Assembly: GCF_028554725.1 (NCBI RefSeq)
Contig: NC_071670.1
Span: forward strand, 71,957,001 to 72,021,000
Length of the DNA stretch: 64,000 nucleotides
Source of the DNA: Zeugodacus cucurbitae
Lineage: Eukaryota > Arthropoda > Insecta > Diptera > Tephritidae
Reading direction: 5' to 3'
Every line of letters begins with the position of its first letter. Position 1 is the stretch's first letter. The notes beneath the pieces were generated by a model. The model saw only the letters and a list, made by a program, of their open reading frames with translations, made no database searches and was not told the origin of the DNA. A program made the position numbers and the translations under genes. This document shows, piece after piece, positions 24,341-37,800 of this stretch.

Positions 24341-27300
24341 GTTGTCCTTTAATAGTGGGAATGCGAATATTTTTTATTTCTTTTATTTTACACGGAAGTT
24401 TTTTTCGACTTTTTCCTATTACTCTTTGTTTTTTTAGTCGATGCACATTTTTCGTTTTTGTTGTTAGTAGAAGCCAACACTCGCAGTGACAGCTGACTAA
24501 TTGGCAATTATGTCATTCAACCACTTACTTTACTTACATAAGGAGAGCAGACCACACTGCAGCAGAGAGAAGGCAACACTTCTGTTGACCGCATATCAAC
24601 CAGTGGCTGTAAAACTCAAGCGAACAAAAGTTTTTAAAAAGCACTGTATTTGGCAAATACCACCATAGACAATATGACTGGGCGGGTAACTAGAGTAAAA
24701 AGCCGGGGAGTGGATTCAGCAGTATATAAAACGGTGATTTTTATACACATTTTTACTTTCAACGATTTATTAATAATTTTTTTTTACCTTAAATAATAAT
24801 AATTTTTATAATTTCAAGGGCAAGAGAAATGTATTATTGATGATGATTTTCTTCCACCAACTCAACTATGTAAACAAACTCCAAGCCGTCACAGACTCGT
24901 CAAGTATCTTTTTGAATGTGCAGATATTCATTGCTTATGCCACACGCATTCATATAAGTCGGTATCAAAGTCTATGCCGATTTGCATGTGAAAAACTTAA
25001 CAAAGGTGGGCTCTTTAGAGACCACCAATCAATCACGCATCCGTTTTGCACTGCTCCACTTAGCTAAGACTTTCATGTCATGGAGTCTGTATGTAGATCT
25101 AACCAACAGGAAATACTTACTAAGAGTATAGATGCCGCTGAAAAATTGCAAACGCTCCTGTGGAATAGCTTTGCTACATGTTGCACATTTCATATTCACA
25201 CGAATGAGATGTAGATATGTAGTCTCTTTTGCCAATTTGAATGAACAATCAAAAGCTCTTTTGCCGATAGCCACAAACCCTGGGAATTGGTGGCATGATT
25301 GCGGAAGTTTGCAAATTTGTCGGTCGCATTCTGTTTTACAAATTTGAATTGCAGATGAGAACAGTTATGCAGTGGCAGGCTGCAGTTACACACAGATGTA
25401 AGCCATTAAACAGGCCGAGTTATTTGGCCCGATTGCGGTTTGAATGCCAAGTTTTTATGAGTGAGGCAGATAACAACTTTTCGGACACCCACACACACAC
25501 ACTAACGGTTACCACTTTGTGCGCTGTCGGAGTATACTTTAATGATCGGAATTAGAATGGTTTGTTATATAAAAAACCTGCTGTTGTGATACGGAATTGA
25601 TATTGTCAGTTAAGTTAAATATAATGCAGAAGCGTAGAATGATTAAGGCAGGATCTGAAGGTTCTCCGATGCGAATGACATCAAAATCTCTTCAAGCAAA
25701 AAATCATAAAAAATAAATCAAAATTAAACGGAAAAAGCAACCAAAGCAAATATTAATTTGCATGTAGAAATATTATTCGAAAGGAGGAATAATAAAGCAA
25801 ATGTTCTGAAACAAAATATGTGTCAACAACAAGTATATTTTTGCGGCACCACAATAAAAAGACAGTTATCAGACGGCACAACAAACAAATGTGTAAACAA
25901 GAGGTCCTTATGCCTCCCAAACAAGGACACAAATGCAACGGGTAAACAGGAAAAGAACAAAAATACTGAGTAGAAGAGTTCAAGAGGAAGGATAATATAC
26001 ACCAACCTCGCGAGAAAAGTATTAAATGGCTCAAAAGCGCTGGTTCACTGACATCCAGAGAATAAGCATTTTTTGGTTTTTTGTTAGTTATCAAGGAAGC
26101 TGCCACAGGAATAGGGTAAGTTCACTATATGTGCTCGAACAACAAGGAAAACCACAGCTTCAGCTTCACAAAAGACATGAATATCTCCTACTCATTGCAG
26201 TTGGTGATAGAGTGGCAGACGAGATTTGTGTCAAAGTCTGACATGTTGCAGCAGGTAAGTATTCTGATTTGTAATTTTGTGTTTCATTTGAAATAATAAG
26301 GAGTTTTTTTACTATTTCTTTGTATTCGAAAAGCTCAATTTCCAAGGATGTAAAAAAATGAAAATTACCGCAATTTCGCTACTTGAACACAGATCTCCCT
26401 GGATAGCCTAAGAAGTGTTGCAGATGCACTTGAAAGTAAAAATAAGCAATTTCAAGCTTTCCCTAAGCCAAGTACTTGTCGAAACTTGCCTCGAGTTGCA
26501 TTCAATGCCTCTGCTGCTTGCTTGCTGGAGAGTAAAAAAGAAATATTGCACTTGAAAGCCGCTGACAGATATTAAAAGTGTTAGCGGAAGAGTGGATGTG
26601 TACATACACACATACATATAAATGTTCCGTCAGGTATATACAGATAGAGTACGTGAAGGCAGGCGTATGAATAAGTGAAGTCTGTGTGATAAATGGGTCT
26701 AAGCGACGTTTAAGTTTACCACAAGAAGAACAACAGCAACTTACAAGGGGTGCTTGAAACAGAAGAATAATGCAAAATGCAGCACAAAAAAGTTAATGAG
26801 CAAACAATGCATCTCTTCTAGCTGAGCTCGACAATATGAAGGTTTCCGGCTATTGTTTGCCGGCTAGAAGGAAGTGAAAAATGAGGTGAGTAGGCAAATG
26901 CTTCAACATTTTCAATGTTGCATAAAAAATAAATATATTTGTGCATATGTATATACATGTAATTAAAATAGCAATTCAATCCAATTTTAAATTTCGTATT
27001 CTTAACATTATTCGTAGGAGCAAGTTTTGCCGAAAAATTTTTTGTAATACTGCTAAACTTCGCCAGTGGGTTTGTTGTAAAATCGAAAAAAAAGTTTTCA
27101 AAGAATTGTCATGGTAAGTAATTGGCCTTGAGGGATTTCCGTATAAAATATAAGAGAATTACTCCAAACGCTTTTGTCTTTACAATTTAAACTTGCAGCG
27201 TTCTTGCTAATCTCGTAAATCTCTTTTCATTCCCATTTTCTTTAACACAAAGTTATTATTGTTAATGGCTGCTTGGCAGCGACAAAACTCAAACTTTCAG

Positions 27301-28675
27301 CTACAAAACTGTAAAACAAAGAAGAAAAAGAAAAAGAAAGAAGAAGACTTTAGCATGCCTTTTCTCTCGTCAGTGGAATTTTCAATGAAATGCAAATGCT
27401 TCGTCAGAAAGAATGTGCTGAAGTAGTTTTTTAGCGAAGCGCTCACAATCATATTTTCAGGTATTACAAGCAAAAAAGCGCTAAGTTTGGATGCCCCCGA
27501 ACAGTACAAACTGCAAACCTTTAAATTAATTTTTGTATATCATGTGATGAAATCTCAGATCCTTCACTGATGTCCAACTCACATAACGACATAACATCAA
27601 CTACTTTTATGAACTTGTCAAACTTCAAAATCAATATTTCTATGCTCCCACACGGCGATATAAAGTTCTTTGTTGTACCAAAAAGTAGCGAACAGGAGAG
27701 TAAATCAAAATGTTGTTGCAAATAATAACTGCTTTTCCGTTACAATAGCACCTTAATCGGGCTAACTTTATTGTCCGAGTAAAGCCAATCGCAGCGTATT
27801 TGTTGCGTAAAATCTAGTTTAGATAAAATAACGGTATATTGCAAGAGTATACACAATCAAATACACATTTTCTTTTACGGTTGAGTAAGCGAGGAGGACA
27901 AACACAAAATATCGCTATAATATAAAAGCAATAACAAAAGCTACATAAAATTGATAGCTTCGCTTTTTGATAATTTGCGGTGCGTTGTGTCAAAGTGCAA
28001 ACAAAGCCACTGTGACTGAGACAAAAAGATAGCACAGACAGTAAACTTATGAAATTAATTCAATGCATTTGCAATGGTTTCCCTCAAGTTGCACCCCAGC
28101 TCCGTGAAACACTTAAATTTCTTTTCACTTTTTGATGACACTGCCTTTCATGCTATCATCGATGTTTTTCTCCTTTCCACTTTTTTCTCTGCCTTTCCAC
28201 TGCTTCCGTATTTCTCAGCCACTTTTTTGGTGATTTTGCGGTTTAATATTTCACCGTCACGTATACGCCACGGCGGCGATGCAAAGGTGAATGTGGCGTA
28301 ACTGATTTATAGCGGTTAATAAAAGAAATTGTTTATTATTGTTGGTGTATGTAGCTCGCCCATTACTTGCCAAGACAGACTACAAATGATAAATGCTGGA
28401 AACACTCAAATCAAACACTTAACACAAAACTTCAGGAAAACAAAGTGTGCGAAGTGGAACTTTTCACCGTTATGTCTTAGACGTTTCAAATCTTTACTTT
28501 TCTCCTATAAATAGTTAAACGAACAAAATATGGTTAAAAATAATTATCAAAAGACACATTCTGAAGTTAAATAATAGCCTTTGAAGTTTGATCTTATGCT
28601 ATTTTCGGTACCAGCGAATTTTCAAGCTCTCCTTTGTATTCGCATAAAAGTATAATCACTTGAAATACAAAAGGG

Positions 28676-28705
28676 AAGGAAGTAATAAAGTCGAAATACT
28701 TCCTT
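28676..28705. repeat. Small hairpin, 9-bp perfect stem
   Basis: AAGGAAGTA and TACTTCCTT pair across a 12-base loop. The stem is too short for a microRNA precursor and there is no T-run terminator context. It is listed as structure only. Confidence 0.5.
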
Positions 28706-30909
28706 TTATATATGTTTCCTCACGACAATAGGGTCATAAAGAAATAAGTGGGAAATGTTGTCGTGAAGTCTGTGAAGGCAATGTAGCAACCATAAATTAG
28801 CGAAGCGAATATTTATTTTTGTGGTTGACAAGATCTTTGTCATACATATTTCTAAGTATGTCATTAAAGTATTCTTTTCGTATTATTTTTCTAAATTTTG
28901 CATCTGAGAAAATAATATAATTAATATATTAAAAAGTTAGTTATATATAAAAGTTAACAAAGGACCACAGACCTATAGAACATATACCGCTTTGGATGGC
29001 ATAAGCCATAAAATTATTAATGAACACTTTCAGATTGATTGGAGTTTTTATGATATTACAGAAATCAGAGTTTTATCTTTTCGATATAATAAAATTAATA
29101 TAGACGCCCTCAGTATTCTTCTATCTACAGCAATTTGACTATGCAACGACTACATATTTAGCAGTACAATAATCTAAAACTTACATATATACCAGATATG
29201 TTGAAAAAACTTCCGGATAAATTCGCGGAACTTCTGCGAAAGATGGCTGAGGTTATCTCGGCAGTGTCAAGTGCGTAGTAGGTTTCTTTCAACATTTCTT
29301 AAGTATTTCACAGTCTAAAAGGAATAGCACAAAACGCCGCAGAGATAAAAGTGTGAAAATTTAATTTATGAAAAATATTTTTGGACTCTTTGTGCACTCA
29401 GTATCCTTCGTGGCTTTTATTTACCTGTGCGTATTGAGAATGTGTGTAGTCTCACTCCTCGGCTGCCAGCGGAACAGATCTGCTTGTGGCTGAGATTTTT
29501 GAAGTGCCTGCTGTAATAATATTCTAGTATGAGAGTGGAAATTGTCAATGCTGCGGAGGAGGCGCCAAACTCACACCGACAAAAACATAAAAGGAACTGC
29601 CAACCTCTGCTACCACAGCAATTAATGATGTCTTCTACTCAATTCCGAATTGGAGAATTGCACAGATGCCATTAATTCTGCTGAGAATTACCAGTGCCAC
29701 AGCACACAAACAATCAGGCAAAAACACACACTCAGACAGGGAAAGGTTTACAGCCAGACGGTCTGAGGTGCCACCGCAATATTAAGTGAAAAAGCGTGAA
29801 AGTAAAATGCCACTTATCCTGCGATTTATGCTTGCAATTTACTGCTATTTCAAGTGGTTAAAATGCATTTTCCACCCACACAAACATGCATAGGTAAAAG
29901 CTGCCAGCCGTAAGTACACGCTTTTATAACTGGGTATTCTCGCACTCTCAGTTGCCGATTCGTTTACTTGAATGTGATTGTGTGTACGTGTACACGTGGA
30001 GGTGACAAGTTCAAGTGCGAGATACATTTTATCTATCCACTTTACTGACGCTAATTTAATGCTCGGCGAGCGCGGAAGAATGCAAAATAGATGAATGTGT
30101 TCTAGTCTCAAATTTACTTGTTCAGAAATTGATGTCCCAATCAAAAAATATATTACATAAAAAATCGGCAACCAAAATTAAGCCTGGGTATAATTTAAGG
30201 AAGGCCGAAATCGCAGTGATGAACAAAAATGCTTTCACCAGCCAATTAATGCTGTTGCATCTACTGCTAGGCTTCGTTTGGCGAAACTATCTTCCTCTGA
30301 GTATTTTCATTCATTTACCCGTTTTGGTTGCTCCTCAGAATATTGGTCATGCTTACATGTGGACACAAATATATAAAAACCTATATACCCAACTGATGTA
30401 AATCATATAATTGCCACTAGTGTTTAGTAGCTTGCGCAGCGTTGCTGCGAGCATAATTAGAAGGCAATGCCACTTTAAGGCTTCAACGAACCAGCCAAGT
30501 GCAGCCAATTCATCACAACAACCGGCAATGGTATGGCTACAATTTCCCTCGCACCCGGTTTGCTTAGCAGAAAGCCGCTAACTAACACGCACCACGCCGA
30601 CAGGCGAGCCGACTGATAACGATAGTACAAGCTGCCGAGATCATTTTACACATACAAACTCTTACACTATTTATCATTTCATTCAAGATTAGCACGGCAT
30701 CTATACAATATGTACATACTCAGAGAGCCTTTGATTATGGCCTTTCCATTGCTTTCTCATTTCATTAATTTGTCATTACAGTTTGCGTTGCCTTTTATCC
30801 CATCCATTTTGACTTTGCATTTCACCTCGGCGTCTATTGTTTCAACCAGAAAAATGTTGGCTTTTGCATTGTAACACAGATATTCCTTTTTTTGTTAAAT
30901 TCATCGCTT

Positions 30910-31261
30910 AAAGCTGTAAATTTATCGGCGGTGGATTTAATGAACTCTGTGTCATAGTTTGTTTATGGTAATCCAGTGTCGGTGACTTTATTAAGTGTGT
31001 TCAAATGGCGGCTTAGTAAATATTTATTAGTTCGTTAATGACGATGTGTTGGGTGTCGATAAATCGGGAAAATTCATTTTAACAATGTAATGAATATGTC
31101 ACAGGTTTCATTATCACGCGAGAGACATAATACGGGGAATGCAATAAATATTTACAAAGCCGCCATTTGAACACACTTAATATAGTCACTGCCACTGGAT
31201 TACCGTTATCAAACTATGACACAGAGTTCATTAAATTTACTGCCGATAAATTTACAGCTTT
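30910..31261. repeat. Foldback element with two 119-bp inverted arms
   Basis: The left arm (30910-31028) and right arm (31143-31261) are inverted copies with about ten mismatches over 119 bases, roughly 92% identity by eye. A 114-base spacer separates them. Taking the outer boundary as AAGCTGTAAATTTATCGGC, TA dinucleotides flank both sides (30909-30910 and 31261-31262). That fits a Tc1/mariner-type MITE or foldback element. A transcript across it would form a long double-stranded hairpin like the hpRNA precursors of endogenous siRNAs in flies. No long open frame lies inside. Confidence 0.88.
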
Positions 31262-32763
31262 AGTAGTTGGTATACTACAAGTCCTCAAAGAAATTTCCAT
31301 CGTCATTTAAAAATTATTATGTGATTTTAAGGATGCTATAACATATTCATTTTATATTCGGACGCAGTATGGCGAGACTGTATTTATATGCTCTAAATAT
31401 GTGCAAGAATCAGTGTGGAGCTTCGACAGTGCGTATGAGTAACATTTTGCACATGTTTAGCACTGCCAGCGGTGCAAATGTGTTGTTCATTATAGAAAAC
31501 TAATATAAATTAAATCACGAGGAAAATTACTATTACTTTTCGAGTTAGTTGACGTTGGAATGCTTTGGTGGTAAACGGAAACGGAAGGAACTCATATTCC
31601 GCATATGTCTTCTGTTTGAAAAATTCTTTGAATATCATGTAATAAGTGACAATTTCTGAGTGGAATGTTTCACACATGGTTGAGTTTAATGAGGTACTTC
31701 CGTTGATTATCACTTCGAAGCACTTTTGCTGGCAGCATATTCTCATTTTGTATAATATTATTAGTACGTAAGTGTGTCGGCAAAATTAATATTCGTGTAA
31801 GCAAGATATGTAAAAAGTATTGTTATGTGTAAGTGTAAAAGTGAGATGGTACTGAAATGTAGAAAAACTATGTATGATCTACAAATATTTTGACGAAAAC
31901 ACACACAAATACACACATGCAACGATATTCCATAAATTAATACCAAAATATTTGCGAAATATATATTTGCTGTAAATATTCCCAGTTTTATTACCATAAA
32001 CCATATTCATTTTAATATGTGTTGTGGAGATTATCGATGTTGTGGCTCTACTTACTGCTCATCGTGCATTTGTATTCTCTTTTATGCTGAAAACAGTGAG
32101 TGCACATAAACACCATCCATAATAAAACTTGCAAACACAAAGCAGATGATTATTTCCAACTTCATTACAAACATTATCCGTCTTTGCATGCGAACATTAA
32201 AATTTCATTGCTTGTCCTCTTTCAAATAAACGGAGTAAGTGTGAGACGGAGATACAGAAGGCATAAGCGAAGTACTGAAGCGAAGCGAACAGATTTATCT
32301 CCAAACGCTCGTAAAGAATCACTTGACAATTTAAACTGTGTAAATATGTCAGTTTAATACATAAAAATATACTTTACTGCAGTGTAAACATGGCGAAAAT
32401 AATTGGCAGTGGCACGTGACATGCTTACAAATACCATTAAGTGCGTGTAGGCGCTAGTGGATGTATGAATAAATCAATAGTCACGCCTACTCAATAAATA
32501 ATGACAGTATTCATTTCTTCAGTTATATATGTATATACAGCGAGAAATGAGAATAAGCGAAAGCTTAAATTTGTTCATACCACGGACTTTCCCACTCTTC
32601 CCTCTGACCAATAAAATATTAATTGTATAAAATTATGCCCGCATAAAATTATACAAATATCGAGAGCAGATATCACATCAGCATTATGGAAATTATTTGC
32701 TTATGCAAAGAAAGAAGAAGCAATATCTGCAAATCAACCATCAAAATCTCTGTTTAATTATCT
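31262..32763. other. Non-coding stretch between the foldback and hAT elements
   Basis: Only short frames. A 36-base near-palindrome around 32624-32660 (GTATAAAATTATGC facing GCATAAAATTATAC) is the one local structure seen. Confidence 0.45.
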
Positions 32764-32942
32764 CATATTATTAGTGTCCGACCGATACCAAAATTTTGAC
32801 CGATGCCGATGCCGATGCTGATTAATCGGCCAGTTGGCAAAGAAACGGCCGATGCCGATTATTTCATCAACATTATTTAGTAAATTAGTATGGTAACAAA
32901 ATAAAAACAAAGACAAATAACATTACAAAAAAGGTAGGTTAA

Positions 32943-34186
32943 AGGGGTATACCGGTGTGACATTTTCAAAAAATCGATTTTTTATTTTTTGCTTATTCGA
33001 AAGTTTATAATTTCAAAAATATCCTGTGAAAGGTACGGTCGTATCTTGAATAGTTTTTGAATGGCAGCGTTCTAAAGGGCAATCGCTCACATGTATTAGC
33101 CGCTATAGTCGAAACTTTAAACGCGTTTTTCTCGAAACCACTTTTCACAAAATTACTGACATCATAACTCAACGAGATATTGACCGATCAACTTCAAATT
33201 TAAACTGAATGTTCTTGAATATATTTACTATACAATGAACTACTGTTTAAGACAAGCTGAATTTGAAATATCTCTTACCGCGGATCGGGGAAAATATTTA
33301 AAACACCAAACTTGAGAACTATTTCATTCTGGTTTTATTTTCATTTTGTCACTGCTTAAATACAATTTTTGAATACATCTTAAGAACTAATTATATGTGT
33401 ATGTGTGTATGTCTACATACATGATAAGGGGTTGTTTCAAATGCACACAAGCAATTGCCCAAATGTATTTTTATAACCAGTAGGTTATCTTGTGCATATA
33501 AATATGTTTGAGTGCATGCGTGTTGCATATAGATGCATACGTGCCTCATATAAGTGTATGTGTGTTGCATGTATGCGTGTAACATATAATGTATGCTTGT
33601 TGCATATTAACGCATATATGTTTATGTGGTTTCTTTTATATGCAATGATTTTCAGATTTTTATGAGCAAGTCTCATATTACAATTTTGTTGCTAATCATT
33701 GCACTTGACATTTAGTGGACTGTATATTATTTTGTTTAAGTTATTCTAATACAAATTTCATGTTCATATATTTATGAACAACTACGATCTTTTTGATTTG
33801 TTGAAAATTGTCAATTTGGCATTTCAAAACCGAGCATTTTTACCTAAAAATCGAAATTTTTTCAGAACTACGCCAATTTGTTAATGTTCGATATCTTTCA
33901 ATAATCGTAAGTCATTTTATAGGGAATATATTCAACTTTAATAACCTTTTTAAATTTTTGTGTTTCAGTTACTCATTCGGCCGGAATCATGTTAGCAGTT
34001 GGGGAACTGTTTTTTTTGGCACCTCCCAAGACAACCCATAACTCCTTTATTTTTCAAAATTTTTGTAAAATAAAAATCTTAAAATATAGTTGAAAGTACA
34101 CCTTATTATGTCAAAAAAACTTCGAAACATTCGACGGAGTACTTTCTTTAAAAAAATTCTCTAAAATCGCCAATTTGGGTTACGCC
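32943..34186. mobile_element. Possible TTAA-flanked element nested in the hAT element
   Basis: The core of the hAT element loses the CCGAT motifs and is flanked by TTAA at 32939-32942 and 34187-34190. The inner left end reads AGGGGTATACCGG. The inner right end, on the other strand, reads GGCGTAACCCAAATTGG, so the ends agree loosely. Both sides then run into stretches resembling TTTTCAAAAAATCGATTTTTT. TTAA target duplications are used by piggyBac and Kolobok elements. The interior has no recognisable transposase, but it includes a segment rich in ATCG and AAACGCG words that looks like a repeated insect sequence. The terminal match is weak, so the boundaries are tentative. Confidence 0.4.
33505..33640. 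repeat. Degenerate minisatellite of GTTGCATATA-like units
   Basis: About six imperfect units of roughly 18-26 bp share the words TGCATGCGTG, GTTGCATAT and GTATGTGTG. They lie inside the nested element. The array explains short open frames on the minus strand with repeated His-Tyr-Met-Gln patterns. Those frames are not genes. Confidence 0.6.
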
Positions 34187-34878
34187 TTAAGGACAAATAT
34201 GAGCATTAAGGCCAATATTCAAAAATAGTAGGTCTAGTAAAAAGAATCCGTTATTTTCAAAGAGATGACTTTTGTCATTTATATCACACATTGTGAAAGG
34301 CGGCAAATAGTTATAGTGACTCAATAGAAACTTCGGAAGCTTGTTTGGGAGTTTCTTTTCCATGCACCTTAGATATTATAGTTCAGGCCAGCACCAAGTG
34401 ATTATTACGTGACCCTGTCTATGGCAAACTTTTAAAAATAAATTAACCTAGTTACGAATGCTTCTATAATAGTGACTTTATGACATTATCTTCAAAATCT
34501 CAACAACTTTAAACAAAACTGTACATATTTGACATAAATCGAATGTTTCTAGCAGTGCTAAATAAAACCTTTCATTAATGCAAAATTGTTGAATTTCTTT
34601 ATACTAGACTTAAATTATCACCATGATGAATTGTTACTTTAGTCAAATGTGATTCACTGTATTTTATATGGTAAACAGAATAATTCAAATTTTATGCTCT
34701 AAAGAAATCAAAAAAGAAAAAAATGTATTTTAGTATAATCCGAAAGAAGTAGAAAGAATCGGCTAAGGATCGGCCAAATATGGCCGTTGCCGATACCGAT
34801 GCCGATGCTTAATTTTGTGGCCGATACTGGCCGATGCCGATACCACGGCCGATTAATCGGTCGGTCTCTACATATTAT

Positions 34879-37800
34879 TCTTCATTAATATGCAAATATC
34901 CATCTATAAATGTGGCTTTAGTTACAAAAATGTGGGCAAATAAATCTGGCATAACAATCATGCAACATAATAACTGCAATAACTGTATTGCTTTAATGTG
35001 GCATAATTGTTTTGATTTTGACACATAATATGTCAACATCTGTCAACTGCAACAAATTGTATTGCATGCAACATGCTTACGTAAACAAAATCATACCAAC
35101 ACTTATATGCACACGCACGAATGCTCAACTAAACGTTCGTCTGTGATTACGTGAGTAAAAAGCAGGAATGTGTCATTGTTTGTGCACTCAACTGTTTGTT
35201 CAGAGATATATTATGACTGAAGCATTCTCTTCCATTTTAATTTGTAATATATGTATACACACTATTGTGTCTACATCAACGGTTTTTTGTCTGTGTTCAT
35301 ATTTCACCATATCCTACCAGTTTTATCTTTTGTTATGTGATATTAGCCATTTTCGCTTCTTTGTTCAAAGCTTCAAGTATTTTTAGTGAAAGGGAAAATT
35401 AATTTTGGACTTAGTATTCAACTGCAGACAGCATTGTCCTCATTGGCCATGTCTCTGTTTGGTGTATTTGCTTATTTACCTACATATATTGGCTGTAAAA
35501 TGCAAAAATAAAATTTGAGAAATATATTTACCTTTATGGTTAGGACTTAAAAAATGGAAACACCAGTCCTCTACATATCCTGCACCCGACTACCTCCTAC
35601 ATCTATCTACTATTTTATTTTTCCCTCTCATACTATTTAATTTTACTTCACAGTTTGCTCTCAGCTCATTCTTTTGATAAATTGAATTGTAAATGCGACA
35701 GATATTCATCAAAGCAGCTCAAGTGTTTTGTGAAAGGCAATCTAAATTTTTACCTAGTCACTTGTGTGTTTGCTTGAGGCCTTCATTCTCCTGCACACAT
35801 CTCCATTGTTGGCATATTTGCATTTCAATTTTCTCACAGACCTGGCTATCACATACACACACTTCTATCGCTCTTGAAAATTGTGAATTATGCTCATATC
35901 CTTCTGAATTGCTTACATAACATCAACTGCAGTGACTCTTTGGACAGCCCATTTTTCCTCAGTTTCTTGAGTTATTCAGCTATTTAGGACAATAACAACA
36001 ACCAGGTTACGTACTCCAAAAACTGCTGCTTCCAAGGCATTTAAGATTTTCCGAATAACTGTGAACCTCTGTTCCTCCGAAATGGGAGAAGAATAGAAAA
36101 GCTTCGAAACAATTCCTATTAGCAATTTAATTTACTTTTAATCCGCAAACTTTTTTATATTTGTTCTGAAATATTAGTTATTTTTGTATTTTGCTGATTT
36201 AATTCTGATTCATTTCTGAAATCATGTGAAGTACGGTATAAGTTACCTGTATACGTGTATTCGCGATGCTTGTTCGTCGCATTAATATGTATGGAGCTCA
36301 GTTTGCAGCTAATTAGTGCTTGTATATAGCTCATATTATAAGAGATTAATGGCCAATTAACCAATTCAGTAAAAATTAAATAATTTTAAATGTCTGCCAA
36401 CAAACACTTACTAGACTTCTATACTCCATAAAAAACGAATAAACTCTACAGTACAAACAACTTAAAGTCAGAAAAAAAAAGTCAGCAAGTGTCAAATTGG
36501 ATAAAAAAGTTACCAGAAACATATTTCAAATTTAGTTCCATTGAATGACATAAACTCCCTGATGAATGAGACACTGAATCAGTGCTCACAGAAAAGTAGT
36601 TGAGTTTGTTGCAGCTTCCAGCAAATATTTGTATATACTCGAACCTGTATATTGACATAGTGTGTAGAATGTGTCTGGCTTGTGTCCTTCACAATTTAAT
36701 TTTTTAAAAAAGGTAATACACATGTTCTCAATTTAATGCCGTTTTGCTGTCAAACTTGTTTCAACTATTTAATGAAGTTAAAACTTTTTTTTGCTGTTTG
36801 CCATTCATTTCAGTACGCGAGAGTATTTATTTTAACAGTTTTACAATAAAAACTCGCTCGTCAAACCGCTCCCACAAATATGTACAATTGCTCTTCAGCC
36901 ACTTCAATTGAAATATTTCTTTACAATTGTTTACTTTCCTCTCATATTTTTTGTTGTTCGGCGTAAAATTTAATTTGATTTCAAATAAATGCCAGCACAC
37001 AAAAAATATTTCGAAAAAAGGAAAACAATTAATTTAAAATCTAAGGGAAAATGTGAGGATTCTCTGGCAAATAGCCAATTGAAATTCTAGAGCGGCATTT
37101 GATTTAATTGAATTGTGGTGAAATAATTAAAATTAGTAAAGCTTATCAGAAAATGGTCAGAGCGTGTTTAGCAGATATAATTATACAATAATTGTAATCT
37201 AATTTTGAAAGTAATTAATTGAAGGTGTTTTTAGTTAATTACTCATTAAAGTATGCTCTTAACCCGGTTTTTGTATTTTGAAAATTCAAGTATAAATTCG
37301 CAATCCATTCTATACAAAAATAGCAGAGTTTCATCACTCACTTCGCATTAATTAATTAATTAAGTAAAACGCTTCTATTTGCGATAATCGCCTGTTCATA
37401 TCAATTTGCTCATGGCGAAAGGTGAAAGGCCCACAACACTAAAAGTATTCATATAGGTATATGTTATTCCACATATAGTATGGATGTTAATCTATGAGGA
37501 GATGTGGCGATTGCCATAAACATTAAGCTTAATTAATTTGCAACACGCGAACAACTCATTGCAATAAAAGCGAAAATATGGTGGAGGATTACAATAAATG
37601 GTTTCATCGGATTACGGATGCGCACTTAGTGTAATTGAAAAAAAAAAAAAAAAGAATTTCGAGTAACCGAGGGAAAAAAATTTAAAATCAATTTTATTGC
37701 TTTGTTTGCTAAGCGGTTGACGGCTAAGCGGCTTTTAGCGAAATTTGATAATGGTCTTGGATTTCTCACCCTTAAGAAGGCGCTTAAAGTGAAATGGGAT

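Larger units (their letters stand above)
21441..30909. other. Long non-coding stretch, no supported genes
   Basis: Besides the GC patch at 24180-24340 and the hairpin at 28676, the region holds a good 5' splice-site word GCAGGTAAGT at 26251-26260. It sits directly after ATGTTGCAGCAG, but no exon can be bounded. All open frames are under 120 codons and lack domain features. Confidence 0.45.
32772..34870. mobile_element. hAT-type DNA transposon, non-autonomous, carrying a nested insertion
   Basis: The element is bounded by an exact 8-bp direct repeat, CATATTAT, at 32764-32771 and 34871-34878, the hallmark of hAT insertion. Its ends are imperfect inverted repeats: TAGTGTCCGACCGAT on the left and, on the other strand, TAGAGACCGACCGAT on the right. 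Both subterminal regions are packed with CCGAT, GCCGAT and ATTAATCGG motifs in both orientations, typical of hAT transposase-binding sites. No hAT transposase or BED zinc-finger domain can be read in any frame, so it would depend on another copy. Without the apparent inner element at 32943-34186 it would be about 0.85 kb. The exact target duplication suggests a fairly recent insertion. No copy is visible in the other duplicated segment. Confidence 0.87.
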
